Shown one piece after another: positions 11,437 to 23,389 of a DNA stretch of 64,000 nt. Under the pieces are notes generated by a model, which worked only from the letters and a program-made list of their open reading frames with translations, ran no database searches and was not told the DNA's origin. Each line of letters opens with the position of its first letter. Positions within the stretch are counted from its first letter, which is position 1. The position numbers and the translations under genes were made by a program. Source of the DNA: Omphalotus guepiniiformis (lineage: Eukaryota > Basidiomycota > Agaricomycetes > Agaricales > Omphalotaceae); assembly GCA_028554645.1 (NCBI GenBank), contig JAQOOI010000066.1:1-64000 (forward strand). The letters run 5' to 3'.

Positions 11437-12969
11437 TTATTCAGTGAGCCATTCGTCTTTGAGCAGATCGTCAGCTGAAGGCCTAGAAGATGGATCAATG
11501 TGCATAGCCCGCTGAATGAAGCTATAAATCTGAGTAATTTCTTCCTTGGAAAACCGATCTCGAAGCGAGGCGCAAAGCCGTTCCTTCAAGCTCCCTGGTG
11601 TATACTCTTGAAGATTCAGGTTAGACACCTCATCTAGATTGGTACATGTTTAGCAGCTCAACATTCTCAAAAACAATCAAATGACCTTTTTTGCAAGTAG
11701 CGATAAAAGGGATAGGAAAAGGGCCAAGGATTTCCCTTATCTGCAGAAGATGCCCGGTAGCATAACTCTCCGGTTCCAAGCGTGCAAATAGATGTTGACC
11801 GGTAAGAAGCTCAAAGGTCTACCATATATCTCAGCACTTTTCTTGTCTCAAGGGAAGAAGTTATCTACCAAACATCCTATTGCCCATATATCGACATTGT
11901 AACTCCATGGATAACCAAGGGCTACTTCCGGAGCTCTGAGAGTGTAAGGCATAACTTCTATGCAGTCAGCTCCGCATTCCACTGGAACAGCTTTGTGTAG
12001 AAAATGTCAGCTAGATACAGGCCGAACAGACCAAAGTCTGGCTTACCCTGTCCATAATCAGTCAGGCGGAAAAAAAAATCTTCGGTAGCTGTGTAATTAA
12101 AAGGAGCTAGGGGTTGACTGCGAGCAGTTAAGATGGGGTGGGATAGGCCTGGCTGCTTTTGCGGCGGATACATGGTAGAAGGATTCTCTTTGAGATATTC
12201 AGATAACACAGGCAACTTCTCGTCTATAGATATCAGGATGTTGTTCGCCTTAATATCTATACAAAGCAGCTTCAGATTGGGCCGACAAACTAACTGGAGA
12301 AATAAAGAAGACACCTGCCTGTATGTACCATTCCCAAGTGATGCAAGCAAGCAACAGCTTTCAGCGTGTGGCGGACTATGTTCTTGATTGTTGACAATGG
12401 GACAATGAAGTCCGGCAAACAACTGATTAGCTGTTGAACCGATGGTGCATGCGGTGTGAATGCTATGCAGTAGTGCGCCTTCTCGCCGTATTTGCTGTCC
12501 ACAAAGAACGCATCTAGAGCCGTAACACAGTGAGCTATACCTGGATGGCTTTTTTCATCACTAAGGCGCAGTAGTGTGACTGCTTCCCAACTCAATCCTG
12601 CATTGAGATGGGACGTGGCACGAACAGTGAGGATTTTCAATGCAAAAAAATCCTTGCCGAGTGGTCTAACAGAGAATTAAGTTTCAGAACTTGGGGTGTG
12701 GAAATCACCTACCGCTCAGCACAATGAACTAGCCATACACTTGAGGTTGCCCCCCATCCAAGTTTCCGCACAACGGTATAACTTCGCTTGGACTGGGATG
12801 CCTTCAGCTGATCCCCAAAGTTGAGAGAGATAAAGCCGGGTGCGACTGCAAGAGGCAAGCCATGCGGCTCCTCATCGCATTGAATGTATTTTCTTTGTCG
12901 CTTGAATAGCCAAGAAAACTGAAGTCTTGTAAAGAACTTCAGTTTTGTCCGCTGATGCCTCCGAAACAT
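11437..12969 (-). CDS. SRPK-like protein kinase, left copy
   Basis: Six exons by analogy to the right copy: 12,969-12,713, 12,665-12,319, 12,256-12,047, 11,990-11,869, 11,818-11,686 and 11,633-11,437. They join in frame to 421 residues. Motifs are the glycine loop LGWGATSSVW, the lysine in FALK, catalytic loop HTDIKANN, the metal-binding DYG, RAPE and the VDIW aspartate. HTDxKxxN and the Y-V-V-R-K-L-G-x-G opening are typical of fungal SRPK-like Ser/Thr kinases, which phosphorylate SR-type or other substrates in the cytosol or nucleus. It differs from the right copy mainly in the first 13 residues (MFRRHQRT...). The gene points outward from the inner edge of the repeat arm. Confidence 0.8.
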
Positions 12970-12995
12970 GGGTGTACTATGGAAGTTGACGGGTC

Positions 12996-14150
12996 AGCCG
13001 AGAAAGCAGACAAGGCACTTTGGAGAATTGCGCGCACCACAGGAATCGCACACACCACAACATGGCTGGGGGTGACAACAGGTCAAAAATGGTTCCGCTC
13101 ACGATGAGCACTTGACCGCACGGTCGAGAAGAAACCAAGCGACATGGCTGGCCAAACACTCGCCTGGGGACTAAAACTTTTAAGTACAAATGAAAAGAAC
13201 CGGCCGCCAACCACGGTATGCAAAGGATCATCAGACAACAGCTCAATCACACATGGGCGTGAAACGTTGACCACTCACAGCAGGTCTTACTTCGGTTCTT
13301 CAAACCGCCGAGAGCTGTGGGATACAGCGTTGCTCTACAACCTTGACTACAGTCAGATTACCAGCCGTTCGGGCCCAATTTCAATTGGCACCTCGGATAT
13401 AGGCCTATAGTAGGCGACGTAAACGTATTCTAGAAAGGATGTGATCCACCTTTGAAGGGTGCGAATGACCTTAAGCTTCGATAACTCACATTTGTATAAG
13501 ACTTGGTACCAGTAGAGACTTATTACCGGTACTGAGGACTGAAGTACTGAATGCCTAGTTTGGACGCAAAACACGCCGCGTACCATCCTCACATCTTCAT
13601 TGCTTACCTTACCACAGGGCCTTTAGTACATCCCGATCGGTTTTGTAGATCCGTCGATACACCAAACATAAAGCCCCGGAAATCAAAAAGCGGCAGTCGA
13701 AAAGGTTTTTGCGTACGCCAAAATCTCCTAACGTCCAGTCGGTACTATCAAGATACTACCTGTCAATGAAGTAAGCGAAAAGCGTCGATACGTACTAAGC
13801 ACCGCTACGAACCGTGGACTGAACCACAAGTCGCCGCCAGGAGGCAGGAGCCTGCAGGAGCGCAGGTTGAATGTTACATTATGAATAAGTAAATCTCGAG
13901 TACCATCCTTAGTCTCGGAGACCGAAGTGCGGTTGAGCAGGCCGGTCTTGCACTGCACGAGGTTTTCGTCCATCGCACGCGGAAGTCACACAGGAACGAT
14001 CCGCATGCCCACGGCCCACTCGATCGCCGTGCTTGTTTCTTGACTTAATTTGGGGACTTAGCGGGATAAAACGCTTGAAAAACCCTTTTACCTGCTGCCC
14101 TCCTAAATGGGCGTTGGGGTTCCAGGTGTCGGCCAGCTTACGGAGCGGAG
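12996..14150. other. no supported gene
   Basis: This is the unique sequence between the inverted-repeat edge and the P-like transposase. Short ORFs on both strands have no motifs. The 5' terminus expected for the transposon (AGGACCCCTGAC) was looked for and not found, so the element may be truncated here. Confidence 0.45.
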
Positions 14151-14153
14151 GTG

Positions 14154-17100
14154 ATGGGTAATAGTAATTCTATTCAAACGGTATTACTATTCAAAGGCCC
14201 GTTTCACCACGAAGGGATGCAAAAATTTGAAATAATGTCTAGACAATTAGCTTCGACTAGCAGTTACCCGTGCTATGCACCGTGCACGGATGTAAGCTTG
14301 GGCTGTCAATCTCGACCATGCCCAGGACTGAGTGGCGAAGTGTATCCAAGAATCTCAGACTATCTTCATCGCTCAGCTGCAGCAGGTGGTGGTGCACGTT
14401 CAGTCACAACGACAGCACAATCACTTTTTAATACAAAGTACTCCAAGCTCACCAGACGCGAGAAGACTGAAGTTCAAATTCAACAAGCGCAGGAGTTTAG
14501 GTGGCGAAACGAACATCAGTTTCTGCGTGTATATTCCACCTCATGCCATAAATTTGCTCGTCCCAACACATCTTCAGAATCTTCTGCTCACATTCAACCT
14601 TGTTTGCCCTGCGCTAGTCTTTTGGATGTGCGAGAGTTCAAGAACATTCTTCGCGTGCCTATTCCTGCTGAAGAGAACTACAAGTATGTCAATTCTGTTT
14701 TCCGGAATGAGGTTCTGGGAGATCAGTACCTCAGAGTGGCAGGTTTAAAGGAGCTTGTCGAGTCAACTAAGGTAATGTATATCATTCAACTTGGTTTGCA
14801 GTTTGACCTATTTGCTTCTCGCAGAATACAAATGACTCAATATGGGTCAAGTTTGCTCAAGGTGTTCTGCGGGGGAAATACAAGAATGACGAAGTTTTCC
14901 TTGGGCTAGTTCAGGCTATGGTTCAGAAGATCGATCGAAAAGAACGTGGTGTCGGGCTTCAGAACTTCAAATATTCCCCAGCATGGGATGAATTTGTTCA
15001 AATTGCTCACATACATAGTCCTCGAGCATATCGGTTCCTGTCGAATCACTTCCCTGCCCGTGTTGAGCGCAAGATCAAGTAAGTCATACCATAGAATGTA
15101 GATACCTCTGAGCTGTGAACTCATCGTTCGTTAAACAGGATGAAACAGTCAAAGCAGGCAAGATTACCATTCGTCATTTGCAACGAAACGTTCTCGCGCG
15201 TCAAATCATACCTAGACTCAGCGGACTATTCTGGTCCCGTCGCTGTAGCTTGCGATGACACGAAACTATTCAGTGCTCTGAAGCTTTCTTGGAATAAGAG
15301 TAACGAGCAATATTATCTGGTCGGAGGTATAGATGGACCAATTGAGCTTGCGGATAAAGAGGCCGTAGAAAGGTTGATGAAGGATTCTAACATCGTTAAA
15401 GGAACTAAGGTACGTCAATAGTTTCGAGCCACAAAAATCATCTGTGTAATGAGAATCAACAGGTTCGTTTGTGGCTAGTCCAGATTCCTCGGCCAAAATT
15501 TGCTCCATTCATCATCGCTGCTCAGCCAATTACCGACAGCCTTCCTGTTCCTGAGCTTCTAAGACACCACAGGCAGATTATCTTTGGTCTTTTGAAGCTT
15601 GATATCCATGTTGTTTCGTATGCATGCGATGGGACAGAGACGGAGCGAAGTGTCGAACGTGAATTCATCACAGCAGCAGACTCTCACATCTCGGTAGATA
15701 TCCCTTCTCCTCGCAATGGGGTGCCGTCTATTTCCATCCAAATTCCCGTTTTCATGCATCATCCAATTGCCATGGTCCAAGATGCAAAGCATGGTTTGAA
15801 GACATTTCGTAACAACCTGTTCTCTGGCGCTCGTCTCTTGGTACTCGGAAACTATTCAACCTTCTATCAACAGGTCCGAGATGTAGCATTTAAGGAGAAG
15901 TCCCCATTATATCGCCGTGACGTCGAGAAGTTGGACCATCAGGATGATAATGCTGCCACCCGTCTCTTTTCCGCTGCAACTCTCCAGCACTTGGCTCAGA
16001 ACGTGAATGACGGCGATCGAGAGAACCTCGCGTTGGTTGTTTACCTGTTTGTTTTTGGAGAGGTGACCGATGCATACCAGAACAGGTATATTGGACACCA
16101 AGAACGCATCACCATGCTTCTTCGTGCACGGTACTTTGTGGACATGTGGCAGAAGTTCTTAAACGACCTTCCATGCTATCCACAGCACAAGTATCTTTTG
16201 TCGCATGAAGCCATAGACACCTTGCGGTTTCTTATAGATGGTCTTATCTCCCTTATTGTCATCCACCGTGATTACTACCTCACTACTCCGCTTCTTCCAT
16301 GGTTGCATTCGACAGAGCCATGCGAGCATTGTTTCGGCCTCGCGAGACAGCACGTTCCGGATTTTTCGCTGCTGGACTTCTTTCAGATGATGCCCAAATT
16401 CACGGTTCAACTACGAGAGTGGGTAATGAACGCTCATTTATCTGAAACTGCAGACAAACTCAAGGCTCGCGCTGCTGGTTACCATCATACATATGCCAGT
16501 CTTCGTGACCTCGACATCATCGCTCTCGGGTCTTTTCCTTCAGATGCGCAGATTGTAGATGCTTCGAAAAGAGCGGCCGAAGAAGCTGAGAGTCTTTGGG
16601 CTCTTCTCGGAGTGTATCCTGATTCCTTGTATCCATCAACACACTTCGATGACCCACCGTGACGACATCACTTCTGTAGCAGATAACTTCGATAATTTGG
16701 ACGAAGGTGCTTTCGATTTCGAAGACTCGCAGTTCGATTTGGAGATGGAAGAACTGCAGGAACTTATTCATCTCAATGAGAGGCGCCAGAACCTATCCAG
16801 CGAAGAGCAAGATCGACTCGATTCTTTGATTTATGCATCGTTAGCATTGGCTGTTGATGACCAACTAGCAATGTATGTCAAGTCTTCTTTCATAGCTATG
16901 AGTTTGGTTCTCATATATAAACCCTATTCAGTAATTCACTGCCGGAAATCGACGACGAAACCTATGAGAGCTTTCTCGCTGAGGGCCGTCAAGCTCATGA
17001 AGAGTTTAACATGCTACTTGCTGACAGTCCTCCTGCCGATGGAGCCAGAATTGACTATTCAGTTGATGAGGTCTTTGACGGAGTTTCGGTCGATCCGCTC

Positions 17101-17993
17101 GTTGAGCTTAGGGAGAGACACCAAACATCTCACGCGGCCCGTTCAGTACGTTCAAACGGCAAGGACGTAACACTCAGCGTCTCGGAGCAGAGTAGTGCAA
17201 AAGCTGTGGCGGACAACGACAGTCGAGCAATCCGCAGAGAAATCATCCATGCATTTTACAACGAGCTCAAGACAGATCAAGCTCAGGGGTTGACAACAGG
17301 AGATGGCCGCAATACTCGTTGGACTGCAAAGACAGGAAATTCAGCCAACGCAGCTACTGCATCACAGAATACCGCTAAAAAGGTTCGTTACGAGTTTGCT
17401 AAAGGTTTTAGTATTGAGGTCAATGACATGTTCTTTTAGGCTGCTGAGAAGCGACGCAAGATCTTCCTGAACCGCAATGTGCCTTACTATGACCAAGGTC
17501 TTGACTCTGCCCGAGTTTCAACTCTCAGCCCGCTTTTACTGAATGCATTTGGCTTCGTGTGGACGGAACGAGGTGTGTATATTGGTAAAGGTATTTGTCT
17601 TACTTCGTATTCATTACCAGTCGGAATTCTCATACCTCCACCATAGTCATGACTATGTATTCAAAAGGTGGAGGGAAACACGGAAAGCATGCAGCAGTCA
17701 CTTCGCAGGACAACATTTCGGCACTTTCGTACCTTGGTGTTCAAGTTTACGAGCATGTTTACGGCGGACGCTGCAAGAGCACGCCGTCATTTACCGCTGC
17801 TTTTCAGACTCATGCCTTTGCCCTTATAGATTCATATGCCTTTCTTGCCAAACTCAGCTCCAAGGTCACTGTAGAGTCATCGGGTTTCATGCAGATTGCT
17901 AGTAACGATCTCGCAATGCTTGAGAAGTTGAAAATCAACCATGCTACGTTGTCACTTGCGATGAAGGACTTTAAAAAGCGTGCGGCTACGTAG
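14154..17993 (+). CDS. P-element/THAP9-like transposase
   Basis: Eight exons splice as follows: about 14,154-14,771, 14,825-15,078, 15,139-15,409, 15,463-about 16,655, then to 16,872, 16,932-17,382, 17,440-17,572 and 17,647-17,993. All intron phases agree except at 16,640-16,665, where the frame changes without a usable splice pair, so a 1-nt frameshift is likely. Features are CLPCASLLD (Cys pair), VAVACDDTKL (candidate first Asp), VSYACDGTETERS (second Asp), DAKHGLKTFRNNL (like the P-element D..H.LK..RN block) and STEPCEHCFGLAR (candidate catalytic Glu). The C-terminus MYSKGGGKHGKH is well conserved in what I recall of this fungal family. It would cut and paste DNA through an RNase H fold. 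The first exon boundary is unsure. The superfamily is inferred. Confidence 0.6.
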
Positions 17994-18249
17994 CCTCTCT
18001 CTCTATTAGACAGCCCGAGTAGTCTACAACATGCATGTAATCATTATGAGCACCAGAAATTATAGTCGCATTGCCTAAAGCTCTGGAAACGCGGAATTTG
18101 CGGCCTAGAGTAAAAAATCTGGGTTCTAGGCAAAGCCATATACCTGTTTGGACATGGAAGGGGGGTAAATGGTCGAAAATTGTTTGGACGTGAACCGGCG
18201 CCGAAGGCGCCGCCGGGATAAGACATTATAGGTGATAGTCAGGGGTCCT
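17994..18249 (+). mobile_element. 3' terminal region of the P-like transposon
   Basis: The 256 bp after the stop codon are matched in reverse at 24,465-24,710. Homology ends precisely at GTCAGGGGTCCT (18,238-18,249), which marks the transposon terminus. The left copy carries an 18-bp extra segment around 18,197-18,211 that forms a perfect hairpin and is missing from the other copy. Confidence 0.75.
18197..18211. repeat. perfect GC hairpin in transposon end
   Basis: GGCGCC, a GAA loop and GGCGCC again form a 6-bp stem. The insertion is absent from the copy at 24.5 kb, where the flanks CCGG are joined directly. Confidence 0.85.
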
Positions 18250-18719
18250 CTGCTAACCCATGATTCATGCGAACATCATCTAAAAGATCGCAAGAACTGA
18301 AGATCGCCGATAATCTCGGGTGGCATGCTAGATAGCATCAAATTCCGAAAAAGTGCGAACGCAGAGGCACTTTCGTATCGAATGTCTCTAGCCTCCGATT
18401 CACTAACTTTCTTGGTGAAGTTTCGCACCCAATCAAAGCAGGGCCTCGAGCGTGCCCCAGCACTCCATCCTGCAAGTATAAGGCTTCCTGCGTCCTCGAG
18501 CTTCAAGCATAATCAGCGATCAGTTATGCAGTGGTAGAAATAAAGTACCGCACCCTAATGCTCCTTTGCGTGGCCACATTTTGATCAATCACAGTATTGA
18601 TCCAAGGAAGGATTTCTGGAACTCCGCAGAAGTCACGAATGACCAGCATCTCTATCTCTCCGGTATCGCCATTCATGAACAGGCAGCTTTCATGGGGTGC
18701 GAGGTCGTGCGAAAGCTTC

Positions 18720-18733
18720 GACGGGTCCAGTTT
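18720..18733. repeat. LINE target-site duplication, 3' side
   Basis: GACGGGTCCAGTTT, identical to 20,100-20,113. Its last Ts merge with the poly-T, so the true length is 11-14 bp. Confidence 0.9.
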
Positions 18734-20099
18734 TTTTTTTTTTTTTTTTTTTTTAATTCTTGTGTTACCGCTAGCAGGTAAGTCTAAGTACCAAGGCGCG
18801 GGGGTAGGAACTATGAGCGGTATCGTACTGTATAGTAAGTATAGTAAGCCCTAGTCCGACCCGTTTAGCAGGTGTCGGAAATAGATATTGATCCCAAGAA
18901 AGTGTGTGTGGAGCGAATAGCGAACAGAGTGACGACGTGTAATGAGATGTGAGGGTGCGAACGCTCGGCCAGAGGCCTGAAAGTGTGGGGGATGGCAAGG
19001 TCAAAAAACCCCTTCCACTCGGCTACGAAATGGCGCTCCTGGCCTGACTCGCTTCATTGTGGGTAGGGGAAAAACCCTGCCTGGGTGCTGAATGGGTGTG
19101 GGGCTGGTGCGGACAACGTCGTGTGGGGTGTCTGGCTCAACTAGCCTTCTTCTCGTGTATCCTCTCTCTCCAACGTCTCCTCTTCCTCAATCGTCTCCTC
19201 TCCTTCGTCCCAGTCTTCGGTCCAGTCGGCTTCGGGTGGGATTTCGCCTCCACGCTGTGTTTCCATGTCCCACTGTTCCCAAATGGCTGTGATGGGTGCG
19301 TAAGAAGGAGTTGGTGCAGCGTGACGTGGTTTCCCGGTCACAGTGAATGCCCCGGATTGTGTGATGAATTCAGTGAGTGCCTCGATGCCCTCTGTGGATC
19401 CCAATATGTCAGTGAGAGAGATATCGGCAGAGGATTTTCGTAGGATGTGGCGGAATGGTTCGTAGGTGGGGCAGCTTCGGAGGACATGTTCTCTGGATTG
19501 GACAGGTTCGCCACATGGGCAGTCAGTGTTCTTCATAGGGACAAAGTCTTGGAAGTACTCCCCTATGAATCCGTGTCCAGTTCGGCATTGGAAAACCCGC
19601 CCAAAGATTTCTCGTGGGGTGGATTTGAAGTGATCGGAGGGTTTTAGTGAGGGGGGTAGGCGGTTTGCGGGTGCGAAGCGACCATATACTGATCGGTTGT
19701 CCCGTTGGTGTTTCCATTCCCTAGTGGTTTTCTCCTTGTTACATCGAATGGAATTGCTGAAAGTGGCGGCCCATGGTTGTTTATTGCATTTCGTGATCGC
19801 TTCCTTGGCAAGCTGGTCTGCTCTCTCATTTCCATCAATGCCTACATGGCTCGGCACCCATGAGACTTCTACGGTATGTTCAGGAGACGCCGATAGGAAT
19901 TCAGCGACCCGGCGATGGAATGCTGAGCAGTATGACTGCCCTGGATGAGGGGATGTGTCGAAGATAGATGATACTGCGGCGGCATTGTCAGAGTAGAAGT
20001 GCCAATGTTTGATTTGGGGGCACTTAGCTGTGAACTTCTTAGCTCGTCCAGCTGCAATACTTAGTGCTATGATTTCTGCATCATATACTTCAGCGCGCG
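18731..20099 (-). mobile_element. 5'-truncated LINE (Tad1-like)
   Basis: The element lies on the minus strand, begins abruptly at 20,099 and ends in a 24-nt poly(A), seen as T at 18,731-18,754. It is flanked by an 11-14 bp target-site duplication. These are the marks of target-primed reverse transcription. Only the C-terminal ORF2 part survives. The reverse transcriptase and endonuclease are absent, so it is dead on arrival. Confidence 0.9.
19141..20098 (-). CDS. LINE ORF2 C-terminus: RNase H and CCHC
   Basis: An open frame entering from the 5' truncation reads DAEIIALSIAAGRAKK (catalytic Glu), HFYSDNAAAVSSIF (catalytic Asp) and VSWVPSHVGIDGNERADQLA (final His/Asp motif). A cysteine-histidine motif follows: CPCGEPVQSREHVLRSC. 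The order RNase H then CCHC is typical of fungal Tad1-type LINEs. The tail is strongly acidic (EEGE and EEEE repeats) and ends at 19,141. The frame is uninterrupted, so the insertion is fairly young. The first RNase H aspartate lies upstream of the truncation and is lost. Confidence 0.85.
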
Positions 20100-20113
20100 G
20101 ACGGGTCCAGTTT
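20100..20113. repeat. LINE target-site duplication, 5' side
   Basis: GACGGGTCCAGTTT, matching 18,720-18,733. It lies inside the open frame of the interrupted host gene. Confidence 0.9.
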
Positions 20114-20759
20114 AAGCATAGGTTTCCTCTTTAATCGAGCATCTGGTTGTTTTCCATGCTCTATATGGTATTGCCAACAGCTGTGAATATCGTCGGTTTC
20201 ATATATCCAATACCCTCGCGGAGGATAGTCTCCCCCGACGCTCGGAAATACTTTCTCCACTCTGATGTTCGCAAGGAGTTTCGAGGCCTGAACCATAGCT
20301 ACTTTGGACGACTTGGTGAGTGCCATGCGCTTAGCTAGGTCCCGGCGAAGTTGCTTAATAGCAGAAGAGGCAAGAGAGCGCGAACGATTAAGATCGACGA
20401 GAGATTCGGCCCCAGGCAAAATGTTCGCGTTCCGCCCTAACCAGGCAAAGAAATCGCGGATCAGAGCCTCACGCTCGATGGGTGCAGCGTAGAATGAAGG
20501 AATCGCTGTGAGGAGAAGTTGCTTCGTGAACTCGCTTTCATCGCGAAACAGCAGAATGTGGCTTTTCATTTCGTGGCGCATGCGAGCCGACTGCTCGCAG
20601 TCCAGCAGAATGCGATCACAAAATTGAGCCCACGCTGACCACTGCTGGCTCCTGGCATTCGTAGTTTCATCCATAAATGAAGCAAAGACAAGCAGATATG
20701 GTGAAATTAAGTTTGCGAAAGATAGCGCCGCGCGATACTTCGGGCTACCCACCGTGACC

Positions 20760-22100
20760 TAGTGGCAATGTGGCTGCGCAGTGTGCGGTCACATGACAAA
20801 GCGAGTGCCAGCGCATCCGAAATTTCGCATCCGCTTCTTCAAATTCAACCACCCCAACCTTCTCCTCTCAAATGCACCTGCCGCAGCTTTTCAGCGCCCC
20901 CGGAGACTCTTGCTGCTAGCTCTGCCACTCCGCGCAAGTCGCTCCTCCAGAACCTCACCTCAGTGCGCGCATTCGTTCTCTTTTATGCCCTGAAATCTAC
21001 TTAGAGTGCATCAAGTTCCGGTTTACTTCAGGTGCTTTCGGTTCGCGAGGAGCTCTACGCAGGAATCGAGCCCTTTCGAAATGCGCTCTAGTGCCCGCAA
21101 TATCCACTGGAACTTACTTGATCGAGGTCCTGGGCGAGATGATAGTGCGCCAGCACCCTCATTTTCTGCGACCTCCTCATTGCGCAATTCTGCCGCACAA
21201 TTCAGCGAGTCTCGGCGGCGGCGATGCCGCGCACTTTTATGCGAGGCATACCGCGAAATACATCCCAATACCGCATCAGCACTGATCGTCCTCTCGAGCT
21301 CTCGTTCCAGGAGTATCAACGCAAGTAAGTCAAAGAAGCAGTAGTGTGTCTCTGCCGCAAATAACTCGAACCTTCGCTAATCTGCTGCATTTATAGAGCC
21401 ATACTATTACCGATTGGCACAAGACGTTCCTCGATCCATCCCAGTTTCTCCCTCATCCTCACCATGTGTTGGCGAAGCTTGAGTGAAGGATTCAAGCGCA
21501 GACCCAAGACCTTATGAAGCACGACTATGCCTATACCTCCTCTTCATCTTCGTCTCTCTCGTCATCGCTCGCGACCAACACAAATATGACCAAGCGGAGC
21601 GGAAATCTCTTCGTATATCACTACCTGAAATTGGCGCGGCAAGTTCGTCTTCGATAGAGAAACTTGGCATTGTTGACTGAAGAATCTAGAAATTTAAGTG
21701 AGTTCGTTTGCGTTGATTAATTTAATATGGTTCGCTCGTTTATGAAAACTATATGCAGTATACCTATCCCCCAGTCGGGGCGCCGCAGTGAGGCGTTGGT
21801 AAATTTGTTTGTTGGGAGGAGAGGAGAGGGTGAGAGGTGGGTTAGCGCTGGCTTCGTTTTTGACCGGAATGGAAGGAATTTGATTGGTACTACATTCATT
21901 CGCCCTTAATAGTCCATTGTTCCTCGCTCTCCCCCTCGTATGATATCGACCATCTTCAGACGCTCGTTGACGACCACGCTGATTTAGTACGGCATGGCGA
22001 TTTTTGGAATTAATGAGATTGGCATTGGCACCTTTGCCAACAATGCATTTCACCACGACCTATCCCAGCCTATCCCTCCTTAGCACTGCTGGCATCAGCG
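20760..22100. other. degraded coding-like sequence, unassigned
   Basis: Short plus-strand stretches such as SVREELYAGIEPFRNAL (about 21,040) look coding but are separated by stops and frame changes. No family is recognised. Confidence 0.3.
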
Positions 22101-22128
22101 CGCTTACCGCAATAATCAAGGCTTCCAT

Positions 22129-22660
22129 ATGGTACTCATTAATAAGGATTTGCCTGAATTCGACAAGCTCGGGTATTGGGCCGCAGAGGAAGAAGGTCAT
22201 TCACACTTAATGGAAGTACCTGAAGGATCTGCCATCTGCCGGCTACACTATCAAAAGGTAAGATGCAGGCAGGTTGGCATTCAATGTGAAGTGGGTGGTG
22301 GCCATTGCTTGCCCTGCCGACGCGTGTGCTGCAGACTCTGGCTGAAAAATATTCAATACATACCATATTTCTCATGGGCATTTCGGACTACGTGATATAT
22401 TCTTGCCAGCGGGCATGGCTCCTTTATTATCGGCCTTATAGTTCTTTTCCCAATCAGCATCTCATGTGGCGGATAATATGCTTCGGACAGGTTCAATAAC
22501 TCCCCTTGAACGTTTTCTTGCCACTGGCAATGCAGCACACACCTTGTACATATCTATATATGCAGCGAATGGTCGCTGTCCGCAAAACAATTCCAAACTT
22601 GCGGTTTGCGCTTGCGTACAATACCCTGCACTCGTATCCGCCGCGCGCTAGCGTTGGCCC
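22129..22660 (+). pseudogene. unrecognised gene fragment with one intron
   Basis: LINKDLPEFDKLGYWAAEEE and then PEGSAICRLHYQK (22,130-22,257) run into a good donor (gtaagatg). The intron ends gtgctgcag at 22,332, and the frame resumes as TLAEKYSIHT, then NQHLMWRIICFGQ. A stop follows and the sequence ITPLERFLATGNAAHTLYI continues in the next frame. The splice sites and non-random composition argue for a former gene, now frameshifted. Function unknown. Confidence 0.35.
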
Positions 22661-22799
22661 ACTTCAAGTTCGCAGTCTCACCCACGACAAGGAAAAGGAG
22701 AAAGCAATCACATATATTGAAGAAAAGTAGACCACTAACAGAGCTTGATCTTTGGATATTGTTGAGAGTACACGTAAGAAGAGAAACAAGTTAATTGAG

Positions 22800-23380
22800 A
22801 AGTAGAAAAGTTAATAGTCGCAAGTCCTTTCGGCAAAGGCTAGAACAATGATGTCGACTAATTGGTTCCTTTTTCCGCCGAAATCGCAGCTACTATACAA
22901 CCCTCTCTTGCCTCTCCGCATCCCCAAACGCTCAGTCGTGATTATTAAACTGAGACTAGTGCCAGCTAGTGCCTCGTCCATAGGCATCTTGGGTATGTAA
23001 GGGTGTATTATATTATAGCGACAAGGTCTCCCGCACAAATTCGGTCTTCATCCTGTGCTTGCTTCGTCCCGGTTATTTAATTTTCCTGACGCGTCGCCTA
23101 GATGAACTCTTAAGGCTGCTCATTACCCGCTGCCGGCTATTTTTGCAGTGAATGATGAGTAGGTACTTAAGCGGCCACATGTCTTCGAAATTGTCGAGGA
23201 CTTCGAATTGTGCGAGAATCTAAGTAGAGGGATGTTAAACGCTAAATACTTCGGCACTTATAAGCGGCGCCAGGTGGTAACACACCCTTCTGTGCAGAGC
23301 CGCTATACCCTCCTTTTGCTGATTATCGTACGACAGCTTCGGGTCAAGTAGCTTTGATTCCGCAAGTACGGTTTTCTGAG
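22800..23380. other. no supported gene
   Basis: Low-information sequence with only a 75-codon minus-strand ORF lacking motifs. Confidence 0.4.
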
Positions 23381-23389
23381 CGCAGGTTG

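Larger units (their letters stand above)
8438..12995. repeat. left arm of large inverted repeat
   Basis: This arm is the reverse complement of 54,036-58,220 plus 63,620-64,000. Coordinates pair with a constant sum of 67,039-67,040 from 8,821 to 12,900. Left of 8,821 the sum is 72,438, and the 5,399-bp difference is exactly the copia element plus its 5-bp target duplication. Differences seen are one 1-bp indel near 9,685, a few substitutions, and a divergent 5' edge at the kinase start. The outer end cannot be seen because the right arm runs off the window at 64,000, which pairs with 8,438. Confidence 0.95.
18276..20752 (-). pseudogene. unknown fungal gene split by a LINE
   Basis: Reading the minus strand, exon 1 runs from 20,752 (MGSPKYRAAL) to 20,114. 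It is then interrupted by the LINE and resumes in the same frame at 18,733 (LDPSKLSHDLAPHESCL) down to 18,554. A 53-nt intron (18,553-18,501) leads to a final exon (LEDAGSLILAGWSAGARSR, then FDWVRNFTKKV) ending at 18,276. If the insertion is ignored the frame is continuous, so the host gene was probably intact when the LINE landed. I do not recognise the protein; it has no obvious signal peptide or membrane segment. It could be a cellular gene or a member of a fungal repetitive family. Confidence 0.6.

Noticed and set aside
15559..16410. Minus-strand ORFs under the P-like transposase
   Set aside because: They are shadows of the long plus-strand coding exon.
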